DNA of 64,000 nucleotides, taken from the NCBI RefSeq assembly GCF_000002235.5, contig NW_022145599.1:6176781-6240780 (forward strand), given 5' to 3'. Under the pieces are notes generated by a model that was given only the letters and a program-made list of their open reading frames with translations, ran no database searches and had not been told where the DNA came from. The stretch is from Strongylocentrotus purpuratus (Eukaryota; Echinodermata; Echinoidea; Camarodonta; Strongylocentrotidae). A program made the position numbers and the translations under genes. This document shows, in pieces, positions 24,820 to 37,737 of this stretch (positions within the stretch are counted from its first letter, which is position 1; each line of letters opens with the position of its first letter).

Positions 24820-25155
24820 CAGGCTCAAGTTCAAGTTCAAATGTTATACAAATATTGCTAAGTATATGAATTTGAATATTGTTTATTTTTCTTCATAATA
24901 AGTTTCAATTTAATTAAATTGTGTTTTTTAATATACACAAGACTATGTCATTGTTGTAACTTCCGGAGCCTATGACCTACAAGCATTGCTTTCTCTGTAG
25001 GCTCCATCATATTTCTTCCCTTATTTAACTTAGTCTTATGTATCATTCTTTTTTTGTTTGTATAAACGCATCCTAAATTGAGTTCAAAATGTAACATGCT
25101 AAATGTAATGATATACTATACAACATGTAAGAAATATGAAAATAAACTGAAACTG
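24820..25155 (+). mobile_element. LINE/SINE 3' tail with hairpin
   Basis: GGAGCCTATGACCTAC pairs with GTAGGCTCC (about 24965-25005). The loop shares CAAGC..TGCTTTC with the hairpin at about 4284-4323. The stretch ends in AAATAAACTGAAACTGAA, a simple repeat-like tail. No reverse transcriptase is left. Confidence 0.4.
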
Positions 25156-25489
25156 AAGTTTATTCAAACCAAATCAAACATAAACAATGGTACAAGATAT
25201 AACAGCAAGGAACACAAGAATGATAGGTTTGGGACCCCAGTGTAGCACAGCTTGTGAACGGGGCCGGCCCTTTACACAGTAGACTATACAGTAGGTATAT
25301 AATGGCTGGGAAGGATGAGGAGATATACCCATCAACACACTTACATTCTGGTATAAAGGTCAACAAAGAAAACTAATTCTGCGCCAGCGAAAAGAAAAAT
25401 GTTCAACCAATCTTTTTATTTTTATTTTGAAGTATGAAAGTATCAAGTACTAAACTGGACAATTTGTCTTACACAAAATCACATATAAC

Positions 25490-25745
25490 TTAGTGTTGGC
25501 TCACTCAGTAGAGCGTCCGCCTCACAACCGGGAGGTCGTGGGTTCGAACCCCGGCCACGTCATACCAAAAGACGTTAAAAGATGGGAGTTGCTGCTACCT
25601 TGTTTGGCATTCAACAATAAGGGACAGAGCAACGTCGATCTGGTGCTGCCCAGTGGCTGCCGGGCTCACGATTAATTGGGCAAAAAGAATTTTCGTTTCG
25701 GTTTAATAAAATTTGGAGTGAACTTTAAAAGATTATTATTATTAT
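25490..25745 (+). mobile_element. tRNA-derived SINE
   Basis: An internal RNA polymerase III promoter is visible: a box A-like TTGGCTCACTCAGTAGAGC at 25496-25514 and a perfect box B GGTTCGAACCC at 25541-25551. A non-tRNA body follows and the element ends in (ATT)n at about 25730-25745. An open frame of 60 residues covering it is an artefact. Confidence 0.8.
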
Positions 25746-27779
25746 TTATCTAAAGCAACAATTTAATTATACGTTATTCATGTTAGTATCAAGTCAAGTC
25801 GACAGAGTTTAGGGTGAATTTTTAAGCTTCCTTATTTTTGTATAGAGACCGTCCAATCGATACAAAGTTCGCCATACCAGATACAATACGATTAAATGTC
25901 TTGATCTCGACCTACCGTTTATAAGCTTAAAGGCTGTGTAAGCGAACTTGTATTTAGCTTCTGACGTAAGCCTATTAAACATAACTGCGCACCTTCTTTG
26001 AAATTGTTAAAAACTTGATAACCTGACAAAATATAGTAAACGATCAAACAAAAACTTAATCACAACTCCTATTTTATTTTACCTTGTTAAATTGCCATTA
26101 TATACATTCTATGCTTTTCTTTGTTTGCTAATTAAGCTTTTCACATTCATCTTATTTTGATTAAATAAATGTATATTGATACATGAAAAAAGAACATCCA
26201 GTTTAGTGTAACCATGTAGTAAACATATATTTATTTTCAGAGATCCACAATATTTGGTATTGGACTTGCCCATGCGTAAAAAACGATATTATTAGGGCAA
26301 TGTTAACGAAGCAAAATAATAATCACTGAGCAAGAATTATTATCATACCTTCATGTATCAAGTTACAGTACACTGTTGTTGGAACACTTATTATTTCTTA
26401 CCTCTTTTCATGAAATGACCGTGACCCTATTATTATTATTCTCGATAGATAATATTAGAACTTTATTTATCAATCTCAAAATCCATCAAGATTGATCTGT
26501 AAGTCTCTGAGAAGATATAACTATACGTATCTAGAATAAACCACATTGTCACAATCATTTCATGAAAAGAAAACTTTATTCCAACTCAATGAACAACAAT
26601 GAGGATTGAAAATCAAGTACCAATACCATTACAACTTAATTGTAATTTGCGCTATATAAAAACTGAGTATTATTATTATTGCATGATGATGAAGACTGTC
26701 ATTATCGAATTACATATACAAGGAAAACACTCCATGTCGATCAACTAAACCAGGAACTATAACCACTGTAATGGAAATTAAATAAGGTGCGTACCTACAG
26801 TTCACTCACACAAAACACTTAAAAACTAACAGCATATACATTTTATAATAAAATCAGAGTGGCATTGAGAAACATGGAGCATTTACTCAACGTTTTAAGT
26901 ATTACATCTATTATTCAATATATCAGATATAAAAATTTCCGTTTGTGTTTTTTTTTCTGCATTTATTTTAGATTTTACTTTTATTTCGAAACATAAAATA
27001 AAACATTATAACATAAGTACATGTGCAGGACACGGTTGATAATCATACAAATACAAACGAACTACAATAGATAAATGTACAACATGACTAGGATCATATC
27101 GAAATGACAAATAAGTAAATTCGTCCATGTACAAGAAATATAATTTCTATTTTTTAAATGAAATATTACGAAAGACTTGTACAAAACAAGACAAGATAAC
27201 AATATCAGACGTTTGGAAATGCTGAGGCCGACATGGAAGCCAAATGCTTGTAAATTGAAGGCCTCTAGGAAAAGAACAACTCGCTCGCGCACAAACACAC
27301 ACCCACCCACACATGACGTACACATTTTTTTGTGTGTAATTTTCTTTTACTCCTCCAAATGTGTAATACAAACAAAAACATACAATTGATTAAAATAAAT
27401 AAACGTTTTCAATATTAATTGCTTACACATAAACATAATCAAACAAAAACTCATTTGCAAGTATATAGCAACAAAGTAAACTTATAAGTACTTAAACATA
27501 ATTAATATGTCAATTGTAAATGTTATTCACTTATACAAAAGAAACTTGAACAAATCTGGAGGTTATTTTACCGGTACAATGCACGCTCCTCCAAGCTCTT
27601 CTCCTCCCACACACAAAACACACCCAAAACACAAACACATACACACACACGCTACTCACTTAGTGGATGTCTGCTAACATTCTGAACTTAAGAAAACTAT
27701 ACTAAATTAGTAAGTAAACCAGGCTTAAAAATAGAGTTACAACAAGCTCACGGTGGGGAGGAAAAAAAATCTTGATTCA

Positions 27780-29010
27780 CACTAAGCTGCTCCCACTTTG
27801 AAAAAACGTAATCCCAGCTTTCCCATTCTAGTGGCTATTTTCTTTTCCTCATCCCTATAATTAAAACTGCTTTTCTTCATCTTTTCTAAAGTTTCCGATC
27901 TTGACATAAATATAACATACTGCACCATTAAAATTATAGTATTACAGATTTCCATTTTATATGAACTACCTGCGAACCCAACAAATATATCTCGCCATTC
28001 TAAATCTTTAATTTCATCTAACTCAGAAAGTTGTACTAAAGCCTGCCATATCCTTTGAACGCTCCCGCAGGTTAAAAATAAATGTTTATATGTTTCTATT
28101 TCCTGTTTCTAAAACAAACATAAATTATCACCGACAAAACCAAAACTATGAAGATGCTAGTATATATGGCTCCATGCAATAATCTAAATTGAAAATCTCA
28201 TTGTCTTTTAATGAGTATATTAATTCTTGGTCTAAAAAATATTTTTTTTAATTATTTATAAAATCATAGTTATTTTGCCTATCCCTTACCTGCAAATCAT
28301 ACGTTTGCTGTAGTACTTTTATAAAATAATTATGAATTGTTCTTTAACCCACGTCCAAAAACTGTATTTTTTAACCTAAAATATGAAAATAAGTAGTATA
28401 GCTTTATAACATCAACCTCGAAGAATTGAATTATCCCTGAATCATCCTTCTATAACCTTGGTATCGCATTATACATATCAATAATCATAAGCAAATTATC
28501 ACCTTTCATACCGAGATTCATAAAATATTGAACAGACTTAACATGGGCTTTCTTAATCAAGTGATTCAATTGAACAATCCCTCTTTCAAACAAGTATATA
28601 TCAAATATGTTTTTTTTTTCATTTATACATACTGGTATATTCCGATTATTAAAAATAATTGGATTCATATGACCATCCAAATATCTTAGATTATTTGTCT
28701 CTTGCCATGCTTGCAACATTTCCATATATATATATATATATAAATATCTAAAAACGAACTTTATCTTTTTTTATATATCATAATCACATTTAAACAAATT
28801 TACCACCCACAAACTGTAAGCAAAGACAAAACACGATTTCCATCCCAAATTTGTCTCTCCATATAAAATACGTTTTATCCACATTATTGCCCGTTTAAAT
28901 CGATCTTTCCACCTCCATATAAATTCGAGTGAAATTTTGCAACTTCTTTGTATACCAAATGAGGGACAATAACGAGAAATGAGATATAATTTAATTTTGA
29001 AAGCGCATAC
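27780..29010 (-). mobile_element. degenerate LINE (L1/Tx1-like) remnant, inverted copy
   Basis: This is the same remnant as at 20200-21535. The piece at 28450-28725 (MNPIIFNNRNI, GIVQLNHLIKKAHVKS, MNLGMKGDNLLMII) aligns with 20647-20856. It is broken by stops and frame shifts, and A-rich runs and TA repeats (about 28724-28742) are added. Confidence 0.65.
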
Positions 29011-29423
29011 AACACTTTATTTTTATTTTTATTTAAGGAATTTGGTTTTATTCCTCCGATTGTGTAAAACAAACATACAATTGAATAAAATAAATAAAAA
29101 CACATACAAATACACACTCAGGTAAGCACACACACATAGACACACGCGCACACACACCAAAGACCAAGGGACAATAATTTCACAAAGAGTTATATGCATC
29201 GCCTTCGTAGCCCTAAGAGACAAGTTAAAATCGAGGTTACTGTCATAACTACAATACTACTTGTATTTGCCTAGAAGATAGTAAGAATACCTTACTCTTA
29301 CAGTCACAAATATAGGCAATTAGTATCAGGTTGCTTTCTAGTACAGATATGTTTGATCACTTTAAGTGTTATTGACCAATCCATAAACAAGAATTTTGTA
29401 TGAGGGATATTTGTTAAATGTTC

Positions 29424-29429
29424 TTTATT
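29424..29429 (-). terminator. polyadenylation signal of gene 3
   Basis: AATAAA on the minus strand lies 86 bases after the stop codon, in the same context as for gene 1. Confidence 0.5.
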
Positions 29430-29514
29430 TTCCCTCTCTCTATATTTTATATTATTTACATTTTCTTTAGTGATAACGTGTTAATTTGAACAGGTCGGTG
29501 AGATTTTAAGCGGT

Positions 29515-31460
29515 CTACAATCCAGTGTGGTTTGTCAGATTACAGCCGATTGCAGCTGGACCAATCCAGAAGCCTATATCTTGACTCTTTGTAAGGTTCA
29601 ATCCAAGATAGATGCCGAGACCAGTGGATATGATAGAAGGTGTCAGATTACCTGAAAACATCTTATTGATATCTTCGACGTAATTATTGACAGGCTTCCA
29701 GTATTTGTTGTACTTGTGTACCCTGCAATGTGTGATGTTTTCCTTTAAATACCTCCAGATATGGTCCATGTTGAGGCCACCTAGGGCAAAGTACGGCACA
29801 GCGATGAAGGTGATCTTCTGTGTGGTGACCAGGGCATTGAGAAAGTAAATGGTTCGGAGAACGTCAGGGGGAAGATCCTTCTGGCTAAACACCAAGTAAT
29901 TCCATGTGATGTGAGAAGTCAGTCCCCATGTGGAAACCACAATGGTAAACGCCATCCAAGCCCTGATTTGCCGCCGGAGTAACTTATACTGTATGCTGAA
30001 GTGACGGATCCGACTGAGCACTGCGTCGACATTCTGGTACGGCGCCTGCTCTATGGCGTAGTAAAATATCTGGTGTGCTTCGATTTCGAATGATCTGCGC
30101 TCCAGGTATATGATATAACAAAAGCATCCGTAGATGATCGACCCAAGAAGTGAATTCCAGTGACCTACTTCGCCATGGATGTTTTCGCTCTTACAGACTC
30201 GGAAGAAGTAGTCGTACAAGATTCGAAAGCATCCCGTCATCACGGGCCATGCTAGGATGCACAAGAAAGGAAACCATGACAGAATCTTCGCTTCGGAGCG
30301 CCCTCTACGTATGACGTTGATGCGACGTGCAATGAAAGCTCTAGACATAGTCGAAACTCTCCGTTGGATCCGACTGCAGGTCATGTTTTTCATACGCGTG
30401 TAGAGACACCAGAAAGGTACGACCATGAGCTGGACGATGAATGTGATATACGTGACAAAATGGAGAGCGTACTCCTTGACGCCCCAGTAAGAACCTATAT
30501 ACGCCTCCAGGTCGTAAATCATCATGCAGCAAGAAAATAAAAGGTACACGATCCCGAGCAAGTTTAAATAACAGTATCCTGAAGATGAAAGAAAAGTAAC
30601 ACAAATTAGATCGTGTTATCAAGTATGCCAATATGCCATTCAAATTCGTTTATTATCTGTATGAAATTACATACACTTAAAATATTGTATCAAACCGGTA
30701 TATTATGTTCATGAAAATGTATGATAAAAAAGAAAAAAAAGATGCAGCGGAAACCAATAAATCAAATCAAATCAAATATGCTGATATGACATCCATGTCA
30801 GGAAAAAGGTAATACCAACATGAAGACATTTAGCCTCCTAGCTACCCCCTCAAAAATACATATTTATTTAGCATACGATAAAAGTTTCATATTTAACATG
30901 ACCGAGCTTTTAATATCATTTATTTTAGTTATACGATAAGCAAGACGTTTCTGCTTTTGGCATTCTACAATTACGCAACGTACATAGTGGCATAAGTAGA
31001 ATGATCTATATTTGCCTTTTCAACATCTATAAATTGACTAATGTTATATGAATTATACATACTAAAATAAACCATTTTTTGACTGACCTGTAAGTCGCTT
31101 GCGAATTGAATTATGGTTCTTCCTGATGTTCATATTTCCACCATATATGATCATTAGCGACGTTTCGTCATCCATCGATGACCATCCATCTCCTACGCAT
31201 TCCTCTTCATCGGTTTCTGATTTGTTCATGGTGCCGTAGGTATTTTCTTTGTAAGGCGTCGCCAGACTTTTCGTTTCATTCTTCTCCCTTTTACGAAACC
31301 AGTGACCCAGGAAAAACAGAGCCAACCTAGAAGGGAGGGGCAAGACATCATCCTCAGCCGAAGGGAGTCTTGGTGATGGATCTTCCAAAAGTTGGGAAGT
31401 CATTCCGTTTGCGGTCGTAAAATCACTTTCTAAAGATCGAATGTTGTCTGCGGTATTCAT
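29515..31460 (-). CDS. seven-pass membrane protein, paralogue 3 (two exons)
   Basis: Exon 1 is 31460-31088 and exon 2 is 30578-29515. The donor is ACAG|GTCAGT and the acceptor TTCAG|GATACT, phase 1, giving 478 residues. Exon lengths equal those of paralogue 2. The seven hydrophobic segments, basic loops and C-terminal sequons NLT and NHT are kept. Some otherwise conserved residues differ: YCYLNLLG replaces CCCLDVLG at the exon junction, and HKYNKYWKPVNNYVED occurs before segment 7. No break is seen. It is closer to paralogue 2 than to paralogue 1, in line with block 3 being an inverted copy of block 2. The function is unknown; a chemoreceptor-like role is a topology-based guess. Confidence 0.8.
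30640..30777 (+). mobile_element. short retroelement tail in intron of gene 3
   Basis: This stretch is absent from the matching introns of genes 1 and 2. It ends with AATAAATCAAATCAAATCAA, a short tandem-repeat tail typical of LINE/SINE 3' ends, and makes this intron the longest of the three. Confidence 0.4.
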
Positions 31461-31561
31461 GATTGTCATCCATACGAATGCTTGATTACACCACAATGAC
31501 TTTCTATATATCCTGATGAGATTGGATTACTCTCTGCTGTCCAGAGTTTCAAACCGTTATG

Positions 31562-31608
31562 ACGTATGGGTAGGCGGGGCTTAGCAACCACGCTATCAAT
31601 CATTGGCC
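31562..31608 (-). promoter_or_regulatory. promoter block of gene 3
   Basis: Read on the minus strand it has GGCCAATGATTGATAG, a GC box (CCCCGCCTAC) and a TACGTCAT site. The second CCAAT (ATTGG) of the palindrome is changed to ATTGA here, unlike genes 1 and 2. Confidence 0.45.
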
Positions 31609-33462
31609 TAGCTTGTCGATACTATGCGTTCCTCAACTACACTCCTCAACTACACTCAGGATTTCAAATGCATCCCTGGGTAACAGGGTAGACGGTCATT
31701 TCTTAAATGAAATAGTGGTTGGATATAATTATTCCAGCTTCATGCGCAACAGCATATGTTCCTGAAGAGGCATGGGGTTGTACTTAATTTCGGGGGCCAT
31801 TTCTGTTTAATGTAATTGGACATTCGTATTCAATTATTTTTGTTAACTGTAATTATATACTATACCCTAGAATTTCATTCTCTTTTGTTAACAAATATAT
31901 CGAGAATGACGCTATACGTTTGGATTTTATGCAAAAAAATTGAATTCAAATTCTAATTAGAATACATAAATACATACTTATATTTTCTTTTTCTTTTCAT
32001 TGCTGAAAAATAAATTGTAAAAAGTATTACGAGATATGTAATTTATTTTCATCTCTGTATTATATTTGAGAAGAGGCATGTGGTTGTTCGTTAATCTTTG
32101 CTGTTTCTGTTTATTGTAATTTTGTTTTGACATTTGCACTCAAATGTCTTCGTTCCACTGTAATTTATATTTGTGTTATCCTTTGATATTGAAAATAATA
32201 TCAAAAATTGAGAATGATCCTATTTTGTTGTTGATTATTATAGTCAAAAGATTTTGAATTTGAATTTGAATGTTTATGATCATTTCCTTTTCTATAGAAG
32301 AGTGCATATATTTTGTGATAATATAGAAAGTTCATCTACAAATTATTGTGTTCCTGTAGGAAGAAAACGACACGAAATAAAACAAAATGACACTTTCTAT
32401 CATCAATGATTTAGAAGTTATGACTCGAAATTCGTATCACTGATACGAATCAGAATCGTTATATACTTTTAAATTCAAAGTATTTTACATTTAAGTTTCA
32501 TGATATTTTTTATGTCACGAAGTTTTACAAGACAAAGGATCTTGTTGGATTTTCGTTAAATTGACAAATAAGACTTTTTACAAAATCTTCGTTTCCACAT
32601 AGGCCAGATCGTAAAAGTAACTAATGAACTTATATAATTGATTAGTCAGTTGTGACAAATAAAAATCTGTTCAACTACTTGCCAGACATATTAACAATAA
32701 ACATAGGTGACCTACCATTTCATTATTGAAATATTGTAGGTTATAAAATATAATAAGTTTAATGCAAAAGTTACCAGTAGGTCAGGTGAAATACGTAAAA
32801 AATGTGGGCTTGTCTGTCATTGGCTAAGGGCCAAGCATCGGTTTCAATATAAGCTCATTGTCTGTAAATTCTTCTTTCGTTAATTTTGTTTATTGTTATA
32901 TCAGTTCTTTTGCATTGTTATAATTTTCCTATAAGTACTGAGTAATGCACTTGTATCAAAACTTACACATCTTATCATTATGAAAGGACCGTACTTCAGT
33001 GAAGTGTTGCTAAAATATCATTGAAAATTAATCATGCTTTGAGATTATTTTTCGTTTAAAAAGTGTTCTATCTATTTTAAAAGCGCTATTATGTGCATAA
33101 TAAAGAAGACATCAATTGCAGCTTCAGGGTTGTCAGGGAGGTTATACGAAAAGCTTGAAAACCGGTAAATCCACGATCCTTCTGACAATGTTGAGAGCAA
33201 AATATTGTACACTGACACATTTGTTGCATGGGTATTATATTTTGGCTGGTTACTTATATATAGTTCAACCTCCTTTAGCGACCACCTGTATATTAGAAAA
33301 ACCGTTTGTGTATTATTTTACTATTTTCCTTGAAAAAAATCAAGCTGTCACATGTACTAAATGAACCTTTACATCAATACCACTTGCCTGCAAAGGCCAC
33401 TTTCCATGTCTCTGCCTCAGTCACACCTTTGCGTATTGCTGCGTATCGTGGCAAGCCGTTTT

Positions 33463-33592
33463 AACATTTATTCCTATTTCTTCATATCAAGAAATCTAAT
33501 TCTCGATATCAAGAATTACCATTGCTTTACAATATAAAATCAGTTCTTGATATTAAGAATTCATTTCTTGATATCAAGAAATAGGAATAAAT
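33463..33592. repeat. palindrome-rich inverted repeat, block 3 copy
   Basis: This is the inverted counterpart of 11296-11416, with several copies of TTCTTGATATCAAGAA-type palindromes flanked by CCTATTTC/GAAATAGG. Confidence 0.55.
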
Positions 33593-34860
33593 GTGGGCTT
33601 TATGTACAGCTTTCACTGTAGTTATGTTTTAATATCATATCTGACCTTGTATTTGAGTCGATCGAATCCTTGCAGGTAGACAGAATCTGAAGACAAATGG
33701 CTGCTGGCATGATAAATGGCCACAAAATAATACGAGTGTGTTACTTATAGTCAGGTCCCTTAGGACCATATTTGTCTAGGTTTTGAGACAAGGACGACAA
33801 AATCACCAAACTTTCTACAGGTCCTTATGCCCAGATCTTCATTTTTCTCCACGGACCCACTTATTTAAATCACGTCTTCACGGGTAATTATACTAATTTA
33901 CGAAAAATTCATGCATTTTGGTAGTATTAAATTGGCATTCAAATTCTAACTCTTAAAATGCATATACATGTGTAACTATTTGTTCTTCATACAAAATTTT
34001 GATCTTTATGTTTACTTATTTTAATTTATGCAAATAGTTATGAATATTTCTGTCACTGCGCCCTACATCGGGCTTGACATTCTATCTCTCAAAACACTGT
34101 TGTTATGCATCCATTCATAATTCACTTCAGTTTATTTACATTTTCTATCCATAATACACTATATCAAAGGCATTCGTCATGTGTTTTTTTTAAATAATGA
34201 TTAGTTTATTGCATCAACTCAGATTACGTAGTTTGTGAAAAACATCTACATCAATATAACAAAAACATAGTAATGAGTGGTACATTGTGAAATATATCGT
34301 ACAAAACATAGCAGTTATAACAGTGATAACCATATATTGTCATTTCAACGTATTTTCAGCAGTTTTCCTTGTCTTGTGGCAATAACCCTTTCCACTTTTT
34401 CCAAATAAATAATTTCCTACTTGAACTGTATAAACCCTTTAGTCATTTTCTTTGCATTTATTTCTGAAATAAATTGCCTACCATATATTATAACAAAAGT
34501 GTTAATTATTTTGTTACTAGTCTCGACTCCAAAACATATGTCTGTGAGTGTGAATGGAAAACTTTTTTTTAAATAGGACTGGTACATATATTCTCAACAG
34601 AAGTGGACACAATACGTGTCGTTATATAGAGTGAGCCATAATGTTTGTCCTACCTAGCAACAATTAATATAGGATATTTGCATTCTGACTATCGAAATAC
34701 AATTACTCATCAATGTGAATTAAATAATTTGTAACCAGGCACCTAATAATGTTTATAGAGATATTTCAATGAGCGCAAATAATCAACGTGATCTCTAGAG
34801 GCATGTAAAAGGAGAAGAGGCCCATTGATTTGTTTAAAAAATACGTGCGGATCTATGGGG

Positions 34861-35559
34861 TTATTTAAGAGGATAGTAAGCACATAAACACCAAATCAAC
34901 GATTGATCTGACCAATTTGAAATAAACCATAGTTACAGTTCACATAAAGATAAATGGTATTTAGTGATTCATTTCCATGTATCGCAGTAACCAGTAACTG
35001 AATTCAACATGAATAAAATATTGATGGAAAAGACAAGTATACATTTCAAGAGAAATCACACTACAATCTAACAATAATTTATTCCAATCTGGACTTGGGT
35101 AATCCAGATTCAAATCAAATTACATGCCAAATCCTTATAATTTGAGAACTCTCTCATTTATAGGGCTTATAGCCTCCACTGCTTTGCTTTTCTCATGGTA
35201 TAGCCAACTATCACCTCCATCACACTTTATATGACATTTTCGCTGTATATTTAACTTTCTCATTTTCACTCCTTCGCTTTCCTCATTAAAGTATTTATGA
35301 AATCACTAAAAGTAAATTCTCTCTTTCTCATGCAGTAGTAGAAAGACATCGCATTTATACAAACATTAACACAATACACTTAAATAATTAATTAATGATG
35401 CTTTTTGCAGTTGAAATGTAATCCATGTTTCTTTATTTGGCAATACAAATAAATGCACTGATAACAAATAAATAATTATTTACACAAAATAGGTTGTCAA
35501 TCACTTTTATAAATAACACAACTTGCAAAATATACAAATGTATATCATGCTGTTTGTTC
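34861..35559. other. non-coding, nothing recognised
   Basis: AT-rich sequence outside the palindrome, with no repeat partner noticed and no supported open frame. Confidence 0.35.
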
Positions 35560-35935
35560 TGACGTATAACTTTATACATGACATGGACCCTTTAAAAACG
35601 TATAAGTTTATACATCGTACAGACCATCCAAAAACGTATAAATTTATACATCGTACAGACCATCCAAAACGTATAAATTTATACATCGTACAGACCATCC
35701 AAAACGTATAAGTTTATACATCGTACTGACCATCCAAAACGTATAAATTTATACATCGTACAGACCATCCAAAACGTATAAATTTATACATCGTACAGAC
35801 CATCCAAAACGTATAAATTTATACATCGTACAGACCATCCAAAACGTATAAATTTATACATCGTACAGACCATCCAAAACGTATAAATTTATACATCGTA
35901 CTGACCATCCAAAACGTATAAGTTTATACATGGAT
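35560..35935. repeat. 35-bp satellite with palindromic core, about 10 copies
   Basis: CATCCAAAAC recurs every 35 bases (for example 35661, 35696, 35731, 35766). Each unit holds the palindrome GTATAAATTTATAC, or a GTATAAGTTTATAC variant, followed by ATCGTACAGACCATCC. Open frames on both strands here are by-products of the repeat. Confidence 0.9.
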
Positions 35936-37084
35936 TTGGAGGGTGCGTGCCATGTATAAACTTATACATATAAACATACGTATAAACTTACAGTGATCCT
36001 ACAAATTGACCCTCTTAAAGTGATGTGAAACTTTAATATAATAACAAGGAGTAATTACAGCTGGAGTAAAAGCTTAACAATTTCCTCTGAAGTAGGCTCA
36101 ATGCCACAACAACCACGACAAATATATATGCGCTCTCCGAATACATGCACATTGATTCAAAAGAACTAACGATGAAACACCCGCGGCCAGTATTGCTACA
36201 GAGGATGCACATATGCAATTAAAGGTATTCAATATAATGATAATTGGTTACACAGAAAGTGCTCATGAATGGTATAACCAGGTGTAAGCAAACAGATACA
36301 CGTCCAAAAATACAAGATTTAAAGTTGCTAATTCCATGAGTGGACACATGTGGACTTTACTCTGGTTGATTTAATTTAATAGAAATATTTTCTTGATAGT
36401 ACCATATAAAATATGAAAATCAGAAAAGCAATCAGCAAGGGATCAATATTGTACTTGAAGCAGTACATATTTATTACACTCTTAAGGCAATATCTCAAGA
36501 AATCTTGCTTGTTGAGGAATGGGATTTTCAGAGTGGCATCGTACATAATTACTAAACAATTGCCTATTTGTTTTCTATGTTTATTGATATAATAAATCAA
36601 CTGTGCAAACAAAAACCCACAAAGTTCACATCCTCTCTAAAATGTTTTCTTTTACTTTGGTGGCATCGCGCATCAAATATCAAAGAACCAAGGCAGTTTA
36701 ATAATTCTATTGACTATCCTTTGGAATCTGCCAGATGTTTGCATAAATTATCCTCAGTTTGGACTCCAGCTCTGATAATTCCTTGATTATAACTTTGAAG
36801 TATATGATCTTCCAACTACATCAATGATATCAACAACCGTCTTCTGATGCTTGGAAATGAGTTAGATCGAGTGTTTCATTTTGACAAGATGGTAACAAAA
36901 TCAAGGGCCCAATAGTTGTGACCCGAGTTTTTATCCTTGATAAAATAATAATATGTGGGTTTTTGTGTTGATGCTTTAGAAAAATAAATAAGGTGACGAG
37001 TCACGTTCACCAACCCTGTGCCTTTGAAATTACCTTCAAAGTAATCAAGTTCACTTGGCAAGACAAAAATATGCTCTAATAAAA
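35936..37084. other. non-coding, nothing recognised
   Basis: Several short open frames on both strands show no domain, codon bias or splice context. Confidence 0.35.
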
Positions 37085-37320
37085 GATAATAATAATAATA
37101 TTGCACTCTAGTATAGCGCTCATCTATATAGCAAGGTGCTCCTGCATGTATGTTACCTGACCTTAACTAGGCTACATATTTTGGTACAACATAGTTTGAG
37201 TGTAGTAAATGTATGTTAAGGTCTTGCCAAAGCTAGACCTTAGTGAAGTGGCCGAGATTTGAACCACATACATGTACCTAATGATCGGTAGTCCAGCCAC
37301 CTATCTACTAAACTAAAAAC
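37085..37320 (-). mobile_element. tRNA-derived SINE, minus strand
   Basis: On the minus strand, TAGTAGATAGGTGGCTGG (near 37314-37297) resembles box A and GGTTCAAATCTCGG (near 37266-37253) resembles box B. The 3' tail is (ATT)n at about 37085-37097. The family differs from the SINE at 25490. Confidence 0.6.
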
Positions 37321-37731
37321 ACATCTACACATAGACTTAAATACTTGTATTAGATAGCTCAGAGAGTTGCTAAGGTGTGATTGGTCCACAGCATGTCAAG
37401 TGATATGGGGACTGCAATTTATTGTTAACAGTTCACGCCCGGTCATCTGGATGGTTATATTGACCAGCTGGTCAACGATAACAGTAGGAGCATACGCGCT
37501 TGAGCTAAGACAATGTATTCATGTATCAACAATATTCGTTAATAACAGCTAAGCACAGAGAAGAAAGGCGAAGACAATGGATATCTACTGTAGATCAGAC
37601 TCTATTAAACTGTTCGTGTTCAGACTTTCATGTAAAAACCATGACTTGGTCTTAATCAAGGTTATCTAATATTATAATAGATATTTCCTGTTATGTATGT
37701 AATACATATTCTTTAGCCTACCTAAAGGAGT

Positions 37732-37737
37732 TTTATT
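37732..37737 (-). terminator. candidate polyadenylation signal of the ten-exon gene
   Basis: AATAAA on the minus strand, about 177 bases after the stop codon at 37914-37916. Confidence 0.35.

Larger units (their letters stand above)
22791..26449. other. spacer between palindrome arms
   Basis: About 3.7 kb has no inverted partner. It contains a MITE (23514-23756), a CT-rich run near 24513-24560, a hairpin-tailed LINE end (24820-25155) and a tRNA-derived SINE (25490-25745). No gene is supported. Confidence 0.5.
26450..34860 (-). repeat. segmental duplication block 3, right arm of large palindrome
   Basis: This is an inverted copy of block 2 carrying gene 3, the LINE remnant, the palindrome-rich element and the distal flank. 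It lacks the insertions at 12023-13523 and 13701-16841. It has its own small insertions, including a SINE-like tail near 26640-26680 and an insertion in the gene 3 intron. Confidence 0.8.

Noticed and set aside
25493-25675. 60-residue frame at 25.5 kb and a possible tRNA gene
   Set aside because: Box A and box B are followed by a SINE body and (ATT)n tail, and no full tRNA cloverleaf is evident. Treated as a SINE.
35507-35711. Open frames on both strands around 35.6 kb
   Set aside because: Both come from the 35-bp satellite with a palindromic core.
36568-36786. 72-residue frame at 36.6 kb and neighbours on the opposite strand
   Set aside because: No recognisable motif, no codon or splice evidence, and no paralogue.
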